From Branchiostoma floridae (Eukaryota > Chordata > Leptocardii > Amphioxiformes > Branchiostomatidae), in the NCBI RefSeq assembly GCF_000003815.2, contig NC_049997.1, positions 4,015,900 to 4,049,961 on the forward strand: DNA of 34,062 bases, in the 5' to 3' direction. Shown here one piece after another: positions 1 through 9,827 of the stretch. The position numbers were made by a program, and so were the translations under genes. Every line of letters begins with the position of its first letter. Position 1 is the first letter of the stretch. A model generated the notes under the pieces. That model was not told the DNA's origin. It saw nothing but the letters and a program-made list of their open reading frames with translations, and made no database searches.

Positions 1-1230
1 GTGAGTTCCTGAAGTACACACCTGTAGGTAAAACACACATGTTAGTACTGCTGCCTGGGCTTTACTCACTTCATCACAGTTGTGAGTTCCTGAAGTACAC
101 ACCTGTAGGTACAACACACATGTTAGTACTGCTGCCTGGGCTTTACTCACTTCATCACAGTTGTGAGTTCCTGAAGTACACACCTGTAGGTACAACACAC
201 ATGTTAGTACTGCTGCCTGGGCTTTACTCACTTCATCACAGTTGTGAGTTCCTGAAGTACACACCTGTAGGTACAACACACATGTTAGTACTGCTGTCTG
301 GGCTTTACTCACTTCATCACAGTTGTGAGTTCCTGATGTACACACCTGTAGGTACAACACACACGTTAGTACTGCTGCCTGGGCTTTACTCACTTCATCA
401 CAGTTGTGAGTTCCTGATGTACAGAACTGTAGGTACAACACACATGTTAGTACTGCTGCCTGGGCTTTACTCACTTCATCACAGTTGTGAGTTCCTGAAG
501 TACACACCTGTAGGTACAACACACATGTTAGTACTGCTGTCTGGGCTTTACTCACTTAATCACAGTTGTGAGTTCCTGATGTACACACCTGTAGGTACAA
601 CACACACGTTAGTACTGCTGCCTGGGCTTTACTCACTTCATCACAGTTGTGAGTTCCTGATGTACAGAACTGTAGGTACAACACACATGTTAGTACTGCT
701 GCCTGGGCTTTACTCACTTTATCACAGATGTGAGTTCCTGAAGTACACACCTGTAGGTACAACACACATGTTAGTACTGCTGTCTGGGCTTTACTCACTT
801 CATCACAGTTGTGTGTTCCTTATGTACACACCTGTAGGTACAACACACATGTTAGTACTGCTGCCTGGGCTTTACTCACTTCATCACAGATGTGAGTTCC
901 TTAAGTACACACCTATAGGTACAACACACATGTTAGTACTGCTGTCTGGGCTTTACTCACTTCATCACAGTTGTGAGTTCCTGAAGTACACACCTGTAGG
1001 TACAACACACATGTTAGTACTGCTGTCTGGGCTTTACTCACTTCATCACAGTTGTGAGTTCCTGAAGTACACACCTGTAGGTACAACACACATGTTAGTA
1101 CTGCTGTCTGGGCTTTACTCACTTCATCACAGTTGTGAGTTCCTGAAGTACACACCTGTAGGTACAACACACATGTTAGTACTGCTGTCTCAGGGCTTTA
1201 CTCACTTCATCACAGTTGTGAGTTCCTGAC
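1..1230. repeat. 81-bp minisatellite, about 15 tandem copies
   Basis: GTGAGTTCCTGAAGTACAC recurs every 81 bp from the first base of the window, so the array starts outside it. Because 81 is a multiple of three and the unit lacks a stop in one frame, the array reads as a 396-codon frame with a 27-residue period; this is a by-product of period length, not evidence of a gene. Unit variants (GAAGTAC or GATGTAC, ACACCTGTAG or AGAACTGTAG, CTGCCTGG or CTGTCTGG) are shuffled among the copies. The last unit is cut by the element that follows. Confidence 0.97.
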
Positions 1231-1243
1231 GTACACACCTATA

Positions 1244-2339
1244 TATATAACGTAAGGTTACCAGTTTACGGTCGATTCGTTAATAATGCCGTTTTATGGA
1301 AAGCGCGCAGGTCGGGAAGTGAAAAGCTGTCCGTAATTGGAAGACATCAAAGTCGGTCTGCGTCAAGCTCTGTGTGGCATCATATTTCTTCTGAGGATTT
1401 CTCGCCATACGAGCGTCTTTAATAAACAAGTCTGCAGCCAAGAATTCTTCCAGGGTGACCAATTTACGGTCAGTTGGGTGTTTCTCCATGAGGTTATTTT
1501 TCTAAAGGACATATATCTGATCATTTCCCTTAAAAGTCCCCCACGTAGTTCACTGAGATAACACAATGGATAAATTGTTTACATATGGCCATGCCGCCAC
1601 TTTGCATCGCCGCTAAACGTTATCAGTAAGTCATCTGCCCCAACAGAACGCCACTCAGAGCGCCATATGCTGTTCGACAACTTGCACAATGCTACTCATA
1701 ATAATGGCAACGCATTTGGATGTTGTTATCACCTGTATAGATAGGAACTGGCCTTGAAATGCGTTCAGTATACATGTGGCTTGCTCACGCTGTGCCCTCC
1801 CCACATAAATTAGCCCCAACAGCGCCCCTTGCGACAATTTCTCGCTCTCCAGTGCACCAAGCTTTAACGGGCAAGTCACGTGATGCAACATGGCGTTCGA
1901 AAACTACCCGCTCGGCGAGGACAGTCACTTGTTTTTATGCAGTTTATAAGAGTTTCCTTGGACAACATACATAAAATCACCATGCATTCTTGAGATAAGA
2001 ACTCCAGGTTTGGTTTGAGGTGATGTTTCAATTCATAAAGAGTTTGTTGGATTTTAAAGAGGGGACGAAAATAGCCGTCTAGAATTACGATCAGAACCGG
2101 GTCATCTGTAATAGTGTTGTGCGCACTCAAGCGTAAATGTAAATTGTTGTCGGACTTTTCAGACGTGATTTGCTGGATGCAAAGTTATAGGATAAATAAG
2201 GCAAGACACAGATGATATAAATGTACTTCTTTCCTACTCAAGAGAATTTTCTTTTTTACAATTGACCTCGAAGTCTGCATCCACCAATAAGTGACCGTAA
2301 ACTGGTCCTGCACGTAAACTGGTAACCTTACGTTATATA
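1244..2339. mobile_element. Non-autonomous DNA transposon with 27-bp perfect TIRs
   Basis: Positions 1244-1270 and 2313-2339 are perfect inverted repeats of 27 bp, beginning TATATAACGTAAGG and continuing to AGTTTACG. The element interrupts the last minisatellite unit: CCTA on the left and TAGGTACAA on the right rebuild the unit's CCTATAGGTAC, a variant that occurs intact near position 912. The duplicated target is therefore TA or TATA. No convincing coding exon is visible in the 1.1 kb interior, so this looks like a MITE-like or deletion derivative. The superfamily is not determined; a TA target is compatible with Tc1/mariner-type or related elements. Confidence 0.85.
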
Positions 2340-2344
2340 TAGGT

Positions 2345-3387
2345 ACAATGGACAACAAGTATATGTCAGTATGTTGCCATGAGTCATTCTCCTACGCAGA
2401 GGGACCCACAGTTGTGTCCAAACACTTTGGGGTCCGGCTCTGCTATCTGACGCACTCAGACCCATTCCTAGCCGCCCTGCTTATGATTATGAATATCAAT
2501 GAGCTTAGACTTATATGGGCAGTCAGCCGTTGGGGATCGGGCGTAAGAGGATGGTGCTATGTGAGACATAACATGATTGGCTTATAGCTTCCCAGCGGCC
2601 TTTGCAAGATGGCTTTCGTAAACAGAAAGCCCAAGAAATCCCTATTCTCTGATTGGCTGACAGCTGGTTTGTGGCGACAACCACAGTAACCGCTGGTAGG
2701 CCATGAGATAGCAGGGCCCCATGGGCTGAGTCAGCTAGCCGTTGGGGACCGTGCGTAGGAGGATGGCCATGAGTGTCACATTGACCACACAAAGTCTCTG
2801 GTAATACCAGACTGACTACAATAGCTGTTACAGAGAGAATAATTTTACAGAAGAGTTTTGCTACTTAAGAGGAGTTGGCCAAACGCTCAGGAGGGGGAAT
2901 GCATGGACTGATTTTCATTGGTCAATTTCTCAATTTTTTTTGCCAAATATTTCTACTGTGTGTAATGGTTTATTGAGCAAAAACATATCGCTACATTCGC
3001 AGCCTAACGGCTGAATTGCAGTTGCAATATCACAATAAAACAAACGCATTCGATCTATGTCCAACAAGGCAAATCATTAAGATAAAAGTACGTGTAAAAT
3101 CAGTTAGGTACTGCTGGTGGTAAATAAACCAAGCATGATGACATTCCCTATATCGCTGGAATTCCTACTTAATTGGCTCTTGATGCAACACTTGATATGC
3201 AACACGACAAATCGAAACTTACCTGCAGTACACAGCCAAGGCAAAATCAAGGTTTGATGAAAAGTACAGTGCCACGCCCCCCTCCCCCTTCACCGAAAGC
3301 AACCTTCGAAAGTCCGTTTTCAGACAGAAACTGGCTGTTGACATGCTATGCACGGAGCTTAGATCCCTGCCGAAGTCCCAAACCTAC
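2345..3387. other. Intergenic or intronic sequence, no supported gene
   Basis: No convincing exon is seen. A 30-bp motif starting AGCCGTTGGGG is present at 2525-2554 and again at 2737-2766 with three mismatches, suggesting an old local duplication. On the minus strand a strong CAG/GTAAGT donor-like site lies at about 3224, preceded by a short open stretch, and could mark a second exon of the gene that starts at 3483. The reading frame there is ambiguous. Confidence 0.4.
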
Positions 3388-3483
3388 CTGGTTAGTGAGT
3401 ACAACACGAGGTGCGAAGCTGAGAGCCGCAGCAAACTGGAAAATGAAGTTTTTCCGACACAAAACTCGGACCGGGACCGCCAT
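3388..3483 (-). CDS. Candidate first coding exon, possible mitochondrial presequence
   Basis: On the minus strand CACCAAGATGGCGG starts a 32-codon open frame that ends at a good donor, CAG/GTAGGT, in phase 0. The peptide (MAVPVRVLCRKNFIFQF...) has Arg and Lys, many hydrophobic residues and no Asp or Glu, which fits an N-terminal mitochondrial targeting sequence. The ATG overlaps a YY1-type motif and a CRE lies just upstream, an arrangement typical of TATA-less housekeeping genes. Downstream exons would lie toward position 1 or beyond the window and were not identified, so the product is unknown. The gene would be in tandem with the sulfotransferase, starting about 1.2 kb past its stop. Alternative: a non-coding transcript from the same promoter. 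Confidence 0.45.
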
Positions 3484-3500
3484 CTTGGTGATGACGTCAC
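3476..3500 (-). promoter_or_regulatory. YY1 motif plus CRE at the putative start of the 3483 gene
   Basis: On the minus strand TGACGTCA (3492-3499, a palindromic CRE) is followed within a few bases by CCAAGATGGCGG, the YY1 consensus that often overlaps the start codon of housekeeping and mitochondrial genes. The spacing is what is seen; promoter activity is inferred. Confidence 0.5.
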
Positions 3501-4150
3501 CAGCTGAACTTTGCTTTTTTTGGCGACACCTCCAAGGGGAGAGCCGCAAATACATATAAGACACGGACCGATTTTAAATCTCAGACGCCAGGCGTTTTTA
3601 GTCACATATACAAGTAGAAAGTTTCTTTAAACATAAAGAAATAACTCCACAAATTGATATAGATGGAACAAATGATTTATTTCTCTATTTTTTTGCTAAG
3701 GCTACATTGCAGTATTTCCTATGCATATTCTTAACAATGGGAATCATGGGAGAAAGCGGTTGTCAAAAATCACATACCTGACTTTTAGAACATGAAAAAC
3801 TCACATAGGTATGGTTGTCCGGCCTCGGAAGAGTAATTTGACGACAAAAAAAGAAAAAAAATTACGGTGGAATTATATTACACATCATCAAAACATAGGT
3901 GGTGACCTTTACACCCCCTTTCACTGTCTGTAAACAACACCAAAACACCTAACTTCTAAGGCCTACTGCAACCACAAATATCGCTAAAAATCTGGTTTTT
4001 TTTTAACACGATATATAGAAGCTACAACCCGTACTTATGATATCCACCTCCAAAATCCAAACATAGCCCAAGAAAAACATTTTTACAGCCACTTCGGCCA
4101 AGGCTACCTAAGCATTCTGAAACTGGGTCATCTGCAGAAGTCCGGAAATA
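3501..4150. other. AT-rich intergenic stretch without recognised features
   Basis: Long A/T runs and no open frame or repeat that I can support. It separates the putative promoter at 3.5 kb from the 3' side of the sulfotransferase gene. Confidence 0.5.
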
Positions 4151-4179
4151 CCGAAACCTGCACTTAAGGGAGTGGTAGT

Positions 4180-4440
4180 GAACTGGAACTGTTTTTTAAG
4201 GTGTTAATTGTAAGCGTTGAGCATAATTTTTGGAGTGTAGTGTTGACGGGTAGAGCGTTACAGATGGGAACGATCCTTTTGGGAAAGTAGTTTTTAAACG
4301 TAGTGGTAAGACATTTTGGAGTTGGAGCTTTCTGTGGAAATTATGGTTTCAAAATGGAATCTGTAATCTCGTTACGAATGGATGAAACAAAGAACAAATG
4401 TGAATTTCAAAAAAGTCGACAAAGGAATTCACACATATAG
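4180..4440 (-). repeat. Possible decayed LINE 3' end
   Basis: Read on the minus strand, a broken frame contains FKNYFPKR followed by CNALPVNT, which resembles the F.PR...WN.LP pattern common at the C-terminal end of non-LTR reverse-transcriptase polyproteins. Stops and frame breaks surround it. The match is short and from memory of the pattern only, so this is tentative. Confidence 0.25.
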
Positions 4441-4566
4441 TACCAAGGGATCTATGCGTCATGCAGGAGTTTGCAAGTTTGGGTAGGCTATATGATAATA
4501 ACGTTAATGACCCGCCTGTTCATCGGTGTACATGCTGTGATGCCGCCTGGCCTTTCGGTGATTATA

Positions 4567-4589
4567 GCAAAGGACCAGGCGTTATGACC
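4567..4589. repeat. Dispersed repeat end, inverted partner at 6709-6731
   Basis: AGCAAAGGACCAGGCGTTAT followed by GAC is found in perfect inverted orientation at 6709-6731, with weaker similarity (TTCGGTG...) extending outward. The two lie on either side of sulfotransferase exons 5 and 6, so they are more likely two separate copies of one repeat family than the TIRs of one element. Confidence 0.5.
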
Positions 4590-4638
4590 AGACATTAACC
4601 CTTTATCGTACATTCGGCCAAGCGATTTCTCACGGAAG

Positions 4639-7600
4639 TTATTTCCGAACACTTGCCTTAGCTAGCCGTTGTAAATCATTTTCAAATGAGTAACCAAAGA
4701 ATCCATATTCATCTTTGTACCTTTCATAAAGATTGTTCATGTCTTCAATAGATACCTTCTGAAAATCTTTATGAAGCATTTTGTCACCGGTCCTCGGTTT
4801 CCTTTGTGGAAAAATGTTGTCCCTTCCGACGACACCAACATCATGCCGGAAAAAAGTGTTCAGGTCTTCAGCCAGGTTTTCCGTATGACCGACAAAGTCG
4901 TAGTGGATCTTAGAAAAAGAAGAAAAAAGGTTATTTGCATCCAGCCCTTTAAAAAGCTCAACCAAACGCATTATTTACGAGTTTATAATTTTCAACGTGG
5001 TAACAGGTGTGCTTAAACAGTTTTACTTGAAAAAAAATCTATTTAAGTTATGAGCAATTGTTATATTTGTCTTGTACATTTTGAGCGGGTGGCTAAAAGT
5101 CTTTTCTTTGAACTGGCGTGAATATACAAAAGGGTGATTTTAGAAATGTTTTTAAATAGCCCATGATGCATAGAAGTTCCAGTTGAGAAGTATATTCTTC
5201 CATACAGTAGACATTGGGTAAGGTCCGTTTAAGTGTATTTTTGTGCCAGAATTAGGTTTGGAATGTTCCATTTTAGCGCAGGGTTGATTCTAGAACAGCT
5301 TATTCGGAATCGGGAGGGAGATTGAATAAAACAAATAAAAAAGTACTTCAGTCCACATTTTGCCTTTCCAATTTCCTCAGCTATGTGTCAATACCCTTAA
5401 AATATTGCAATGAAAAATTCAATGAAGGATTATTTTAGGTTTAGCATGTTCTATCATATTGGCACATTTGCATACACAGATTGTTCCAACGGACATGTTG
5501 ATGTGTGTGAAGGTTTGAAAAATAGCAGCCACAATTTGGCTCCGATTTGAGTCTAAATCAATAGGGAGTTAATGGATCGTGATTCTTAGTTTGTAGCCAG
5601 TTCATGTAGATGTAACGTAAGACTTATTAGACACGCAAAAGAAGATCTCATTCAAATACATAACAATGATAATAAGTAACAAAAATTGCATAATTCAGTA
5701 ATAGGTGACGGGAAATTTATACTTGCATGGAATATGAAAATGACAAAACCAACCGAATTTTAGCTTCTGCAAACGACTAAAAAATAAAAGAAATTATAAC
5801 TGAACACACAGGTAGCACAAACGCAGCGCCCTTGTGGAATGTAGGTGTATAATAATAAGAAAACGTGATCGACAAATATTAAACTTACTTACTTGGCAGG
5901 GAGTACATATTTCACTTATTGGTTTCCAATGTTGGTTTTGGAATTCTGTCCTATTCGCAGAGGCTGCTACTGCTTTGACGAAAGCTTTGAACGGTACAAG
6001 CTGATGAGTTTGGTTTCCTTTCCATTTGACTTCAATTGTTTTATTGCATGGCATCTGTAGAAGAAAAAATGTCTGTCATTAGGTAACATTAAAGCGCACA
6101 TTTAGTGCAAAGCAGTTACAGTAGGTTCAAACTCCAGCACCTTTCTTAATCTGGAACGCCCGTGCTTTGAGGGGATCCGCCAGTCAATCCGCCATGCAAA
6201 TCGAATATAGTTCAGGGCCTAAAACTTCAAGATTTTTTTCCTGGTCAAATGGGTAAAAATCCTGGCAGTTTTGAGTTGGGTGTGACAGGGGAGGGTTTCT
6301 ACTTTGTGATTAGGGCCAAAAAGCTGAGTTTGTGTGGTTTTTAGGGGGTATAAAGTTGGGACTTTTTTGTCCTAGCACAAGGCCTCCTCACTGGGTTGTG
6401 GTGCGGTTTAGAGGTCATGGGTCAATCTTTCAGTTTCCCGGCAGTTTCACCGTTAGATTCATGCCGAAATGTGTTTGTTTGGATAGCTGAGATGTCGGGC
6501 TTTCAAATGAGGGTATGTTTGTGTGCCATTAACGTCAGATAGTTGAGTTATTAACAGTTGCTTTCTCCTCTTTTTGTCATAGGAACCCATTGTTAAGAGG
6601 CTGTATATTGAATCACTGGCGGATGCCCTCGAGAGCCGGGCGGTAAAAAAATGGTAGCAGACTTGTGATAATGAAGGTTTAATTAGCCATCCCGAGGCAC
6701 ATGTGGCGTCATAACGCCTGGTCCTTTGCTAAAGCCACCGAATGTTATCACCAAGTGAGCGAAGGGAACAGAGTACTTTTATGAGGCGGTTATAGCAAAT
6801 TTCTATCATCTAAGTCATGCTTCCGGTTGACCGTGAAAAATGTGTAATAATGATTTTTACATGGATTGGAAAGATTAGGCCTCACCTTCTTTGTCTTCAT
6901 TTCCGGGCAAATAGTCTCCATCATACTGCTGTATTTTTCGTTCCATCCGTACACTGGATACGTGACGAAAAATCCGCTCCACACAGATGCAAGTCTATAG
7001 AAGAAGGTGAGGTTGAAAAAACTTACAATTTAGGCCAGAAAATTACCTTCTTTACCATCATAAATGCCAATTGTACCATGGTGCAGTAACCGCAAGCTCC
7101 CCCGATAGATTACTTTGTGAACAGTGTAAATGCAGTTAAGTTCGCGGAGATTTAATTTCGCGGTAGCACCATGCACTGTAGGATCTTAATGCCATGGAAA
7201 AATGTTCGCGGTGGATTTAAATCCGCGGTGAAGCGGCCGCCGCGAAAACCGAGAACATTAAACCATCTCGAAAGTTTCTGCATTTACAGTATTTTGTGTC
7301 GAAGTACTCATCAGAATCATGAACGTTTTCTCACCTTTCTAGTGGATTCCTAGCTACAAGAAACTTCTTGTACGTAGCAAGACGAAGCCGGACATCCTCC
7401 TCAGAAAAATCTGAAAGAATTGGTAACGGCTTCTCTCTAGCAAACTTCCTCACCTCGCGGCGACTCATATTGGTGCCTAATTCCAAGTTATACAAGAGCT
7501 GCATTATGGTCCAGCTGCCTGTTTTACCTGTTCGGCAGTACAGCACTTTGTATTTATCGATAACGATGAGGCTTTTTAGGACTTCCGATAAAGGTGCCTG

Positions 7601-8249
7601 TAAGGAAAATATAAAGTTTCGAAAATTATTATTGATACCAAACAATGTAGCATACTGAAAATTTTACTTCTCTTTGAAGCTCATTTTAGTTTATCCATTG
7701 ATTGACAGTCACTCATTAAAACGCCCCGAATGTAAATTGGGAATTCTTGACTGGTGATGACTACTAAAGGGTTAAAAGACTTATTAAACCATACTCTCAA
7801 TAGCACGTCCACTGTGACCACGAATAAAACTTAAGTTTGGACAACCAAACTAAATAGAAGGAAACCGATCATACTAACCTCCTTGCGTCCAACACTTTTT
7901 CTACAGTGTTCTTTAAGTAAGTCCGCCCCTGCCGAATGCACCTTGATATCTTCTCAAACAGTTGGTAGGTGAAAAAAAAAATGATGTTAATAACTTTTTG
8001 TACATGATGCAAAAAAACGAAACTAAATCAACGTTTGAAATATAATCGTATACATTATTTTGATATAACCAGCAAGGAGGACGTACCTAATGTGATTCCA
8101 GCAGATTTGTTCCTCGAGGCTGGTTTTATATGCAGGTCTGGAGGAAATATGCAGATAAACACTAGTACTAGTAGTAGTGAGACTCCGCATAGGGTAGCAA
8201 AACCGACATGAGTCGCCAGGAGTCGCTCTGACCTCTGCTTGAAAAGCAT
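4639..8249 (-). CDS. Carbohydrate sulfotransferase (HNK-1/CHST8-14 family), six exons
   Basis: Golgi type II membrane enzyme expected to move sulfate from PAPS to a glycan hydroxyl. Minus-strand exons: 8249-8087, 7949-7879 (or from 7952), 7597-7335, 6994-6886, 6054-5893, 4908-4639. Junction phases fit throughout (1, 0, 2, 0, 0) and give 345-346 residues, normal for the family. Exon 1 has a short basic tail and a membrane anchor (GFATLCGVSLLLVLVFICIF, about residues 16-35). Exon 2 has the LLKEHCRK stretch. Exon 3 carries a 5'-phosphosulfate loop (YCRTGKTGSW, about 99-108) and, running into exon 4, the 3'-phosphate motif VARNPLER/LASVW. Exon 5 has the family HW.P...C.PC block and the NRT, NKT and NQT sequons. 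Exon 6 has the IHYDFVGHTE and YGFFGY motifs and the stop. The PAPS loop is divergent (TGKTGSW where relatives have PK..). The exon 2 acceptor is weak (GAG or AAG). An acceptor at 8287/8288 implies an upstream non-coding exon. The exact CHST subtype cannot be told. Confidence 0.88.
6709..6731. repeat. Dispersed repeat end, inverted partner at 4567-4589
   Basis: Reverse complement of the repeat at 4567-4589, perfect over 23 bp, inside the sulfotransferase intron between exons 4 and 5. Confidence 0.5.
7122..7290. mobile_element. GTTCGCGG-type palindromic MITE, copy A
   Basis: The ends AGTGTAAATGC and GCATTTACAGT are inverted, with internal TTCGCGG boxes in both orientations (ATTTCGCGGTAGCACC, CGCGAAAACC). 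It is the same family as 24370-24577 and 29333-29512, and lies in the sulfotransferase intron between exons 3 and 4. Flanking TA dinucleotides in the sister copies suggest Tc1/mariner-type mobilisation. Confidence 0.8.
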
Positions 8250-8319
8250 AGTAGTTTTCGGTCTTTTTCCCGTTGAACTTTGCTATTCTGCAATAATAAA
8301 AGTACAAAGGTTTCAATGA

Positions 8320-8700
8320 AGTTCTTTTATGTAATTATCATTCAAATTATAATTCTTTTACGTAAAATGGTTATGTAACAAGATATAACATTGCCCTACA
8401 TTCCAAGCAGAATTATATCATTTTGTGATTTTATTGTTTACTGTTTTATGATTCAGGGGCCAATGATTCATCAACGGTCAACAATCAGCGACCCATAACA
8501 AAAAAATGGCTACCAGAAGTGTATTATCAGCCGACAAAAGGCCCCAGAGAGCCTAGGCCTGCTTCGGAGGCCAGTTACAAATCAACTTTCAATGATCCTA
8601 ATTACTGCAAGGTAGCAAAGTATAGATCGAACAGAGCAAAAAAAAAAAAATAATAACATTTTGTATTGCATCGAAGTTTGCCTGCATTTTTTAGGTAACT
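8320..8700. other. AT-rich region upstream of the sulfotransferase coding start
   Basis: No gene or clear repeat is seen. It probably belongs to the 5' intron implied by the splice acceptor just upstream of the sulfotransferase start codon. Confidence 0.35.
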
Positions 8701-8728
8701 AATTGGCTTTTACAACAAAATACCATAC

Positions 8729-9018
8729 CTAGGACAAAGCCTAAGGCTAACTGTTTGTGATCCTGCCATGTGGAGCATCTGTCTAAAGCTATTCAAATAA
8801 TAAGTGTACAAGGAAAAGTTGATTGGCCCTTTATTGTTCGCATTCGACTTACTTGGACCTTTGTTTTCATTTTTTGAAACGGGCGAAAATTGATGCGCGC
8901 GTGGATACCGGTACCATCCATATAACATTGTCGAAGCATGCTCAATCAAACAAGACCCAGATATGAAAACCATCAAGATAACCTGGACTAGCGTTGCACA
9001 AATAGAAACGAACGTCAA
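8729..9018 (-). CDS. Weak candidate exon with N-terminal membrane segment
   Basis: An open frame starts with a hydrophobic segment (FVSICATLVQVILMVFISGS) and runs about 97 codons to a donor-like CCTAG/GTATGG in phase 2. It lies upstream of the sulfotransferase and would be topologically similar to a type II membrane protein. Its donor phase does not join in frame to sulfotransferase exon 2 (phase 1) or exon 3 (phase 0), so an alternative first exon is not supported. It may be a chance open frame or the start of another gene. Confidence 0.22.
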
Positions 9019-9254
9019 TGTTACTAGTGTTATGCTTTGTAACCCCTCCTGAATTTACCGCTAAGCGTTACCGGGCCTCCTTTTACCGGGCCTCCTGAAT
9101 TCACCGCGTAAATCGTTACCAAGACCCCCCTCCCAGTAGGGTTTGTTTGTGCTCAACGAATAAGCTGTGTCTGAAGGATCTGTGTGTTATTATGCCAATG
9201 AGCTGTATGTGAAGTGTCAGTGTGTGAAGGAGCTGTATTTGAAGGAGCCGTGTA

Positions 9255-9365
9255 CGTTACATAACCCAGAGGTTCTGGGTTTGAATCAGTTGATATGCCA
9301 CCGATCTTGTGCGCTTGGGAAGGGCTCTTAACACGACTTCCCTCCCTTCACTAGGGTAGAGAACA
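9255..9365 (+). repeat. tRNA-derived SINE fragment
   Basis: TTCTGGGTTTGAATC resembles a pol III B box (GGTTCGAATC), and downstream is the TTGTGCGCTTGGGAAGG...ACGACTTCCCTC body common in SINEs of marine invertebrates. The A-box side is degraded. Confidence 0.5.
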
Positions 9366-9433
9366 GAGTACCCTTCGGTAAGGGCCCTCCCTCAGATAGG
9401 GCAAAGAACCCACCACACTTACGAAAAAGACTA

Positions 9434-9472
9434 GGTGCTAAAAGCCGGCGGTACTTTCGTGGTATATAAAAA
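9434..9472 (+). promoter_or_regulatory. TATA-containing 39-bp leader, copy 1
   Basis: This 39-bp stretch, ending CGTGGTATATAAAAA, is repeated exactly at 9789-9827. This copy is not followed by the 211-bp satellite but by a GC-rich block. The TATATAAA looks like a TATA box; transcription is inferred. Confidence 0.4.
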
Positions 9473-9479
9473 ATAGGAG

Positions 9480-9788
9480 TAAAAGAACCCCGCGCAATGC
9501 ATTTCAATGGGGAGAGGTTCTTTTAAGCGCCCTTAAGAGCGGCGAGGCCATGAGCGGCCGCCAGGTGTCCCCAGCCATGCGCCTGGCCAAGACGCTGGGG
9601 ACATGCACCATAGTCTGGGGGATATAGGTTCCTTTCTCGCCATATGTTACATGTGATGTATACCTTCCGTGGCTCTCGGGCCACGATGACGTCATCAGGC
9701 TGGACAGGTGAAGAACTTATTTCACCGCGTCAGGCGGTCAGACGGGCCTAGAGGCCTCGTCGATGCGGACGGGCGACGGGCATATCTT
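9480..9788. other. GC-rich block between the two TATA leaders
   Basis: It is markedly more GC- and CpG-rich than its surroundings and contains GCGGCCGC, a GTCCCCAGC/GCTGGGGAC inverted pair (9568-9602), and a CRE palindrome GATGACGTCATC (9685-9696). No open frame is convincing. It could be the non-repeated part of a larger repeat unit to which the satellite belongs. Confidence 0.4.
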
Positions 9789-9827
9789 GGTGCTAAAAGC
9801 CGGCGGTACTTTCGTGGTATATAAAAA
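9789..9827 (+). promoter_or_regulatory. TATA-containing 39-bp leader, copy 2, abutting the satellite
   Basis: Exact copy of 9434-9472. Its TATATAAAAA ends where the first 211-bp satellite monomer begins (AACTTGGTATCG), so transcription, if it occurs, would run into the array. Confidence 0.45.

Noticed and set aside
39-1229. 396-codon plus-strand open frame
   Set aside because: It is the 81-bp minisatellite read in a stop-free frame; period divisible by three explains the length. There is no non-repeat sequence and no family resemblance.
2348-2587. 79-codon plus-strand frame beside the 1.1-kb element
   Set aside because: No family motif or splice sites, and part of it belongs to a locally duplicated 30-bp motif.
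3173-3559. 128-codon plus-strand frame
   Set aside because: It runs through the minus-strand YY1/CRE start region with no motif or splice support; a shadow frame.
4556-6745. A single 2.2-kb transposon bounded by the 23-bp inverted repeats at 4567 and 6709
   Set aside because: It would contain exons 5 and 6 of the sulfotransferase, whose phases fit the upstream exons. Two oppositely oriented copies of a repeat are simpler.
8023-8316. 97-codon minus-strand frame overlapping sulfotransferase exon 1
   Set aside because: Joining this frame to the next exon meets a stop soon after. The other frame gives the type II membrane anchor and an open protein.
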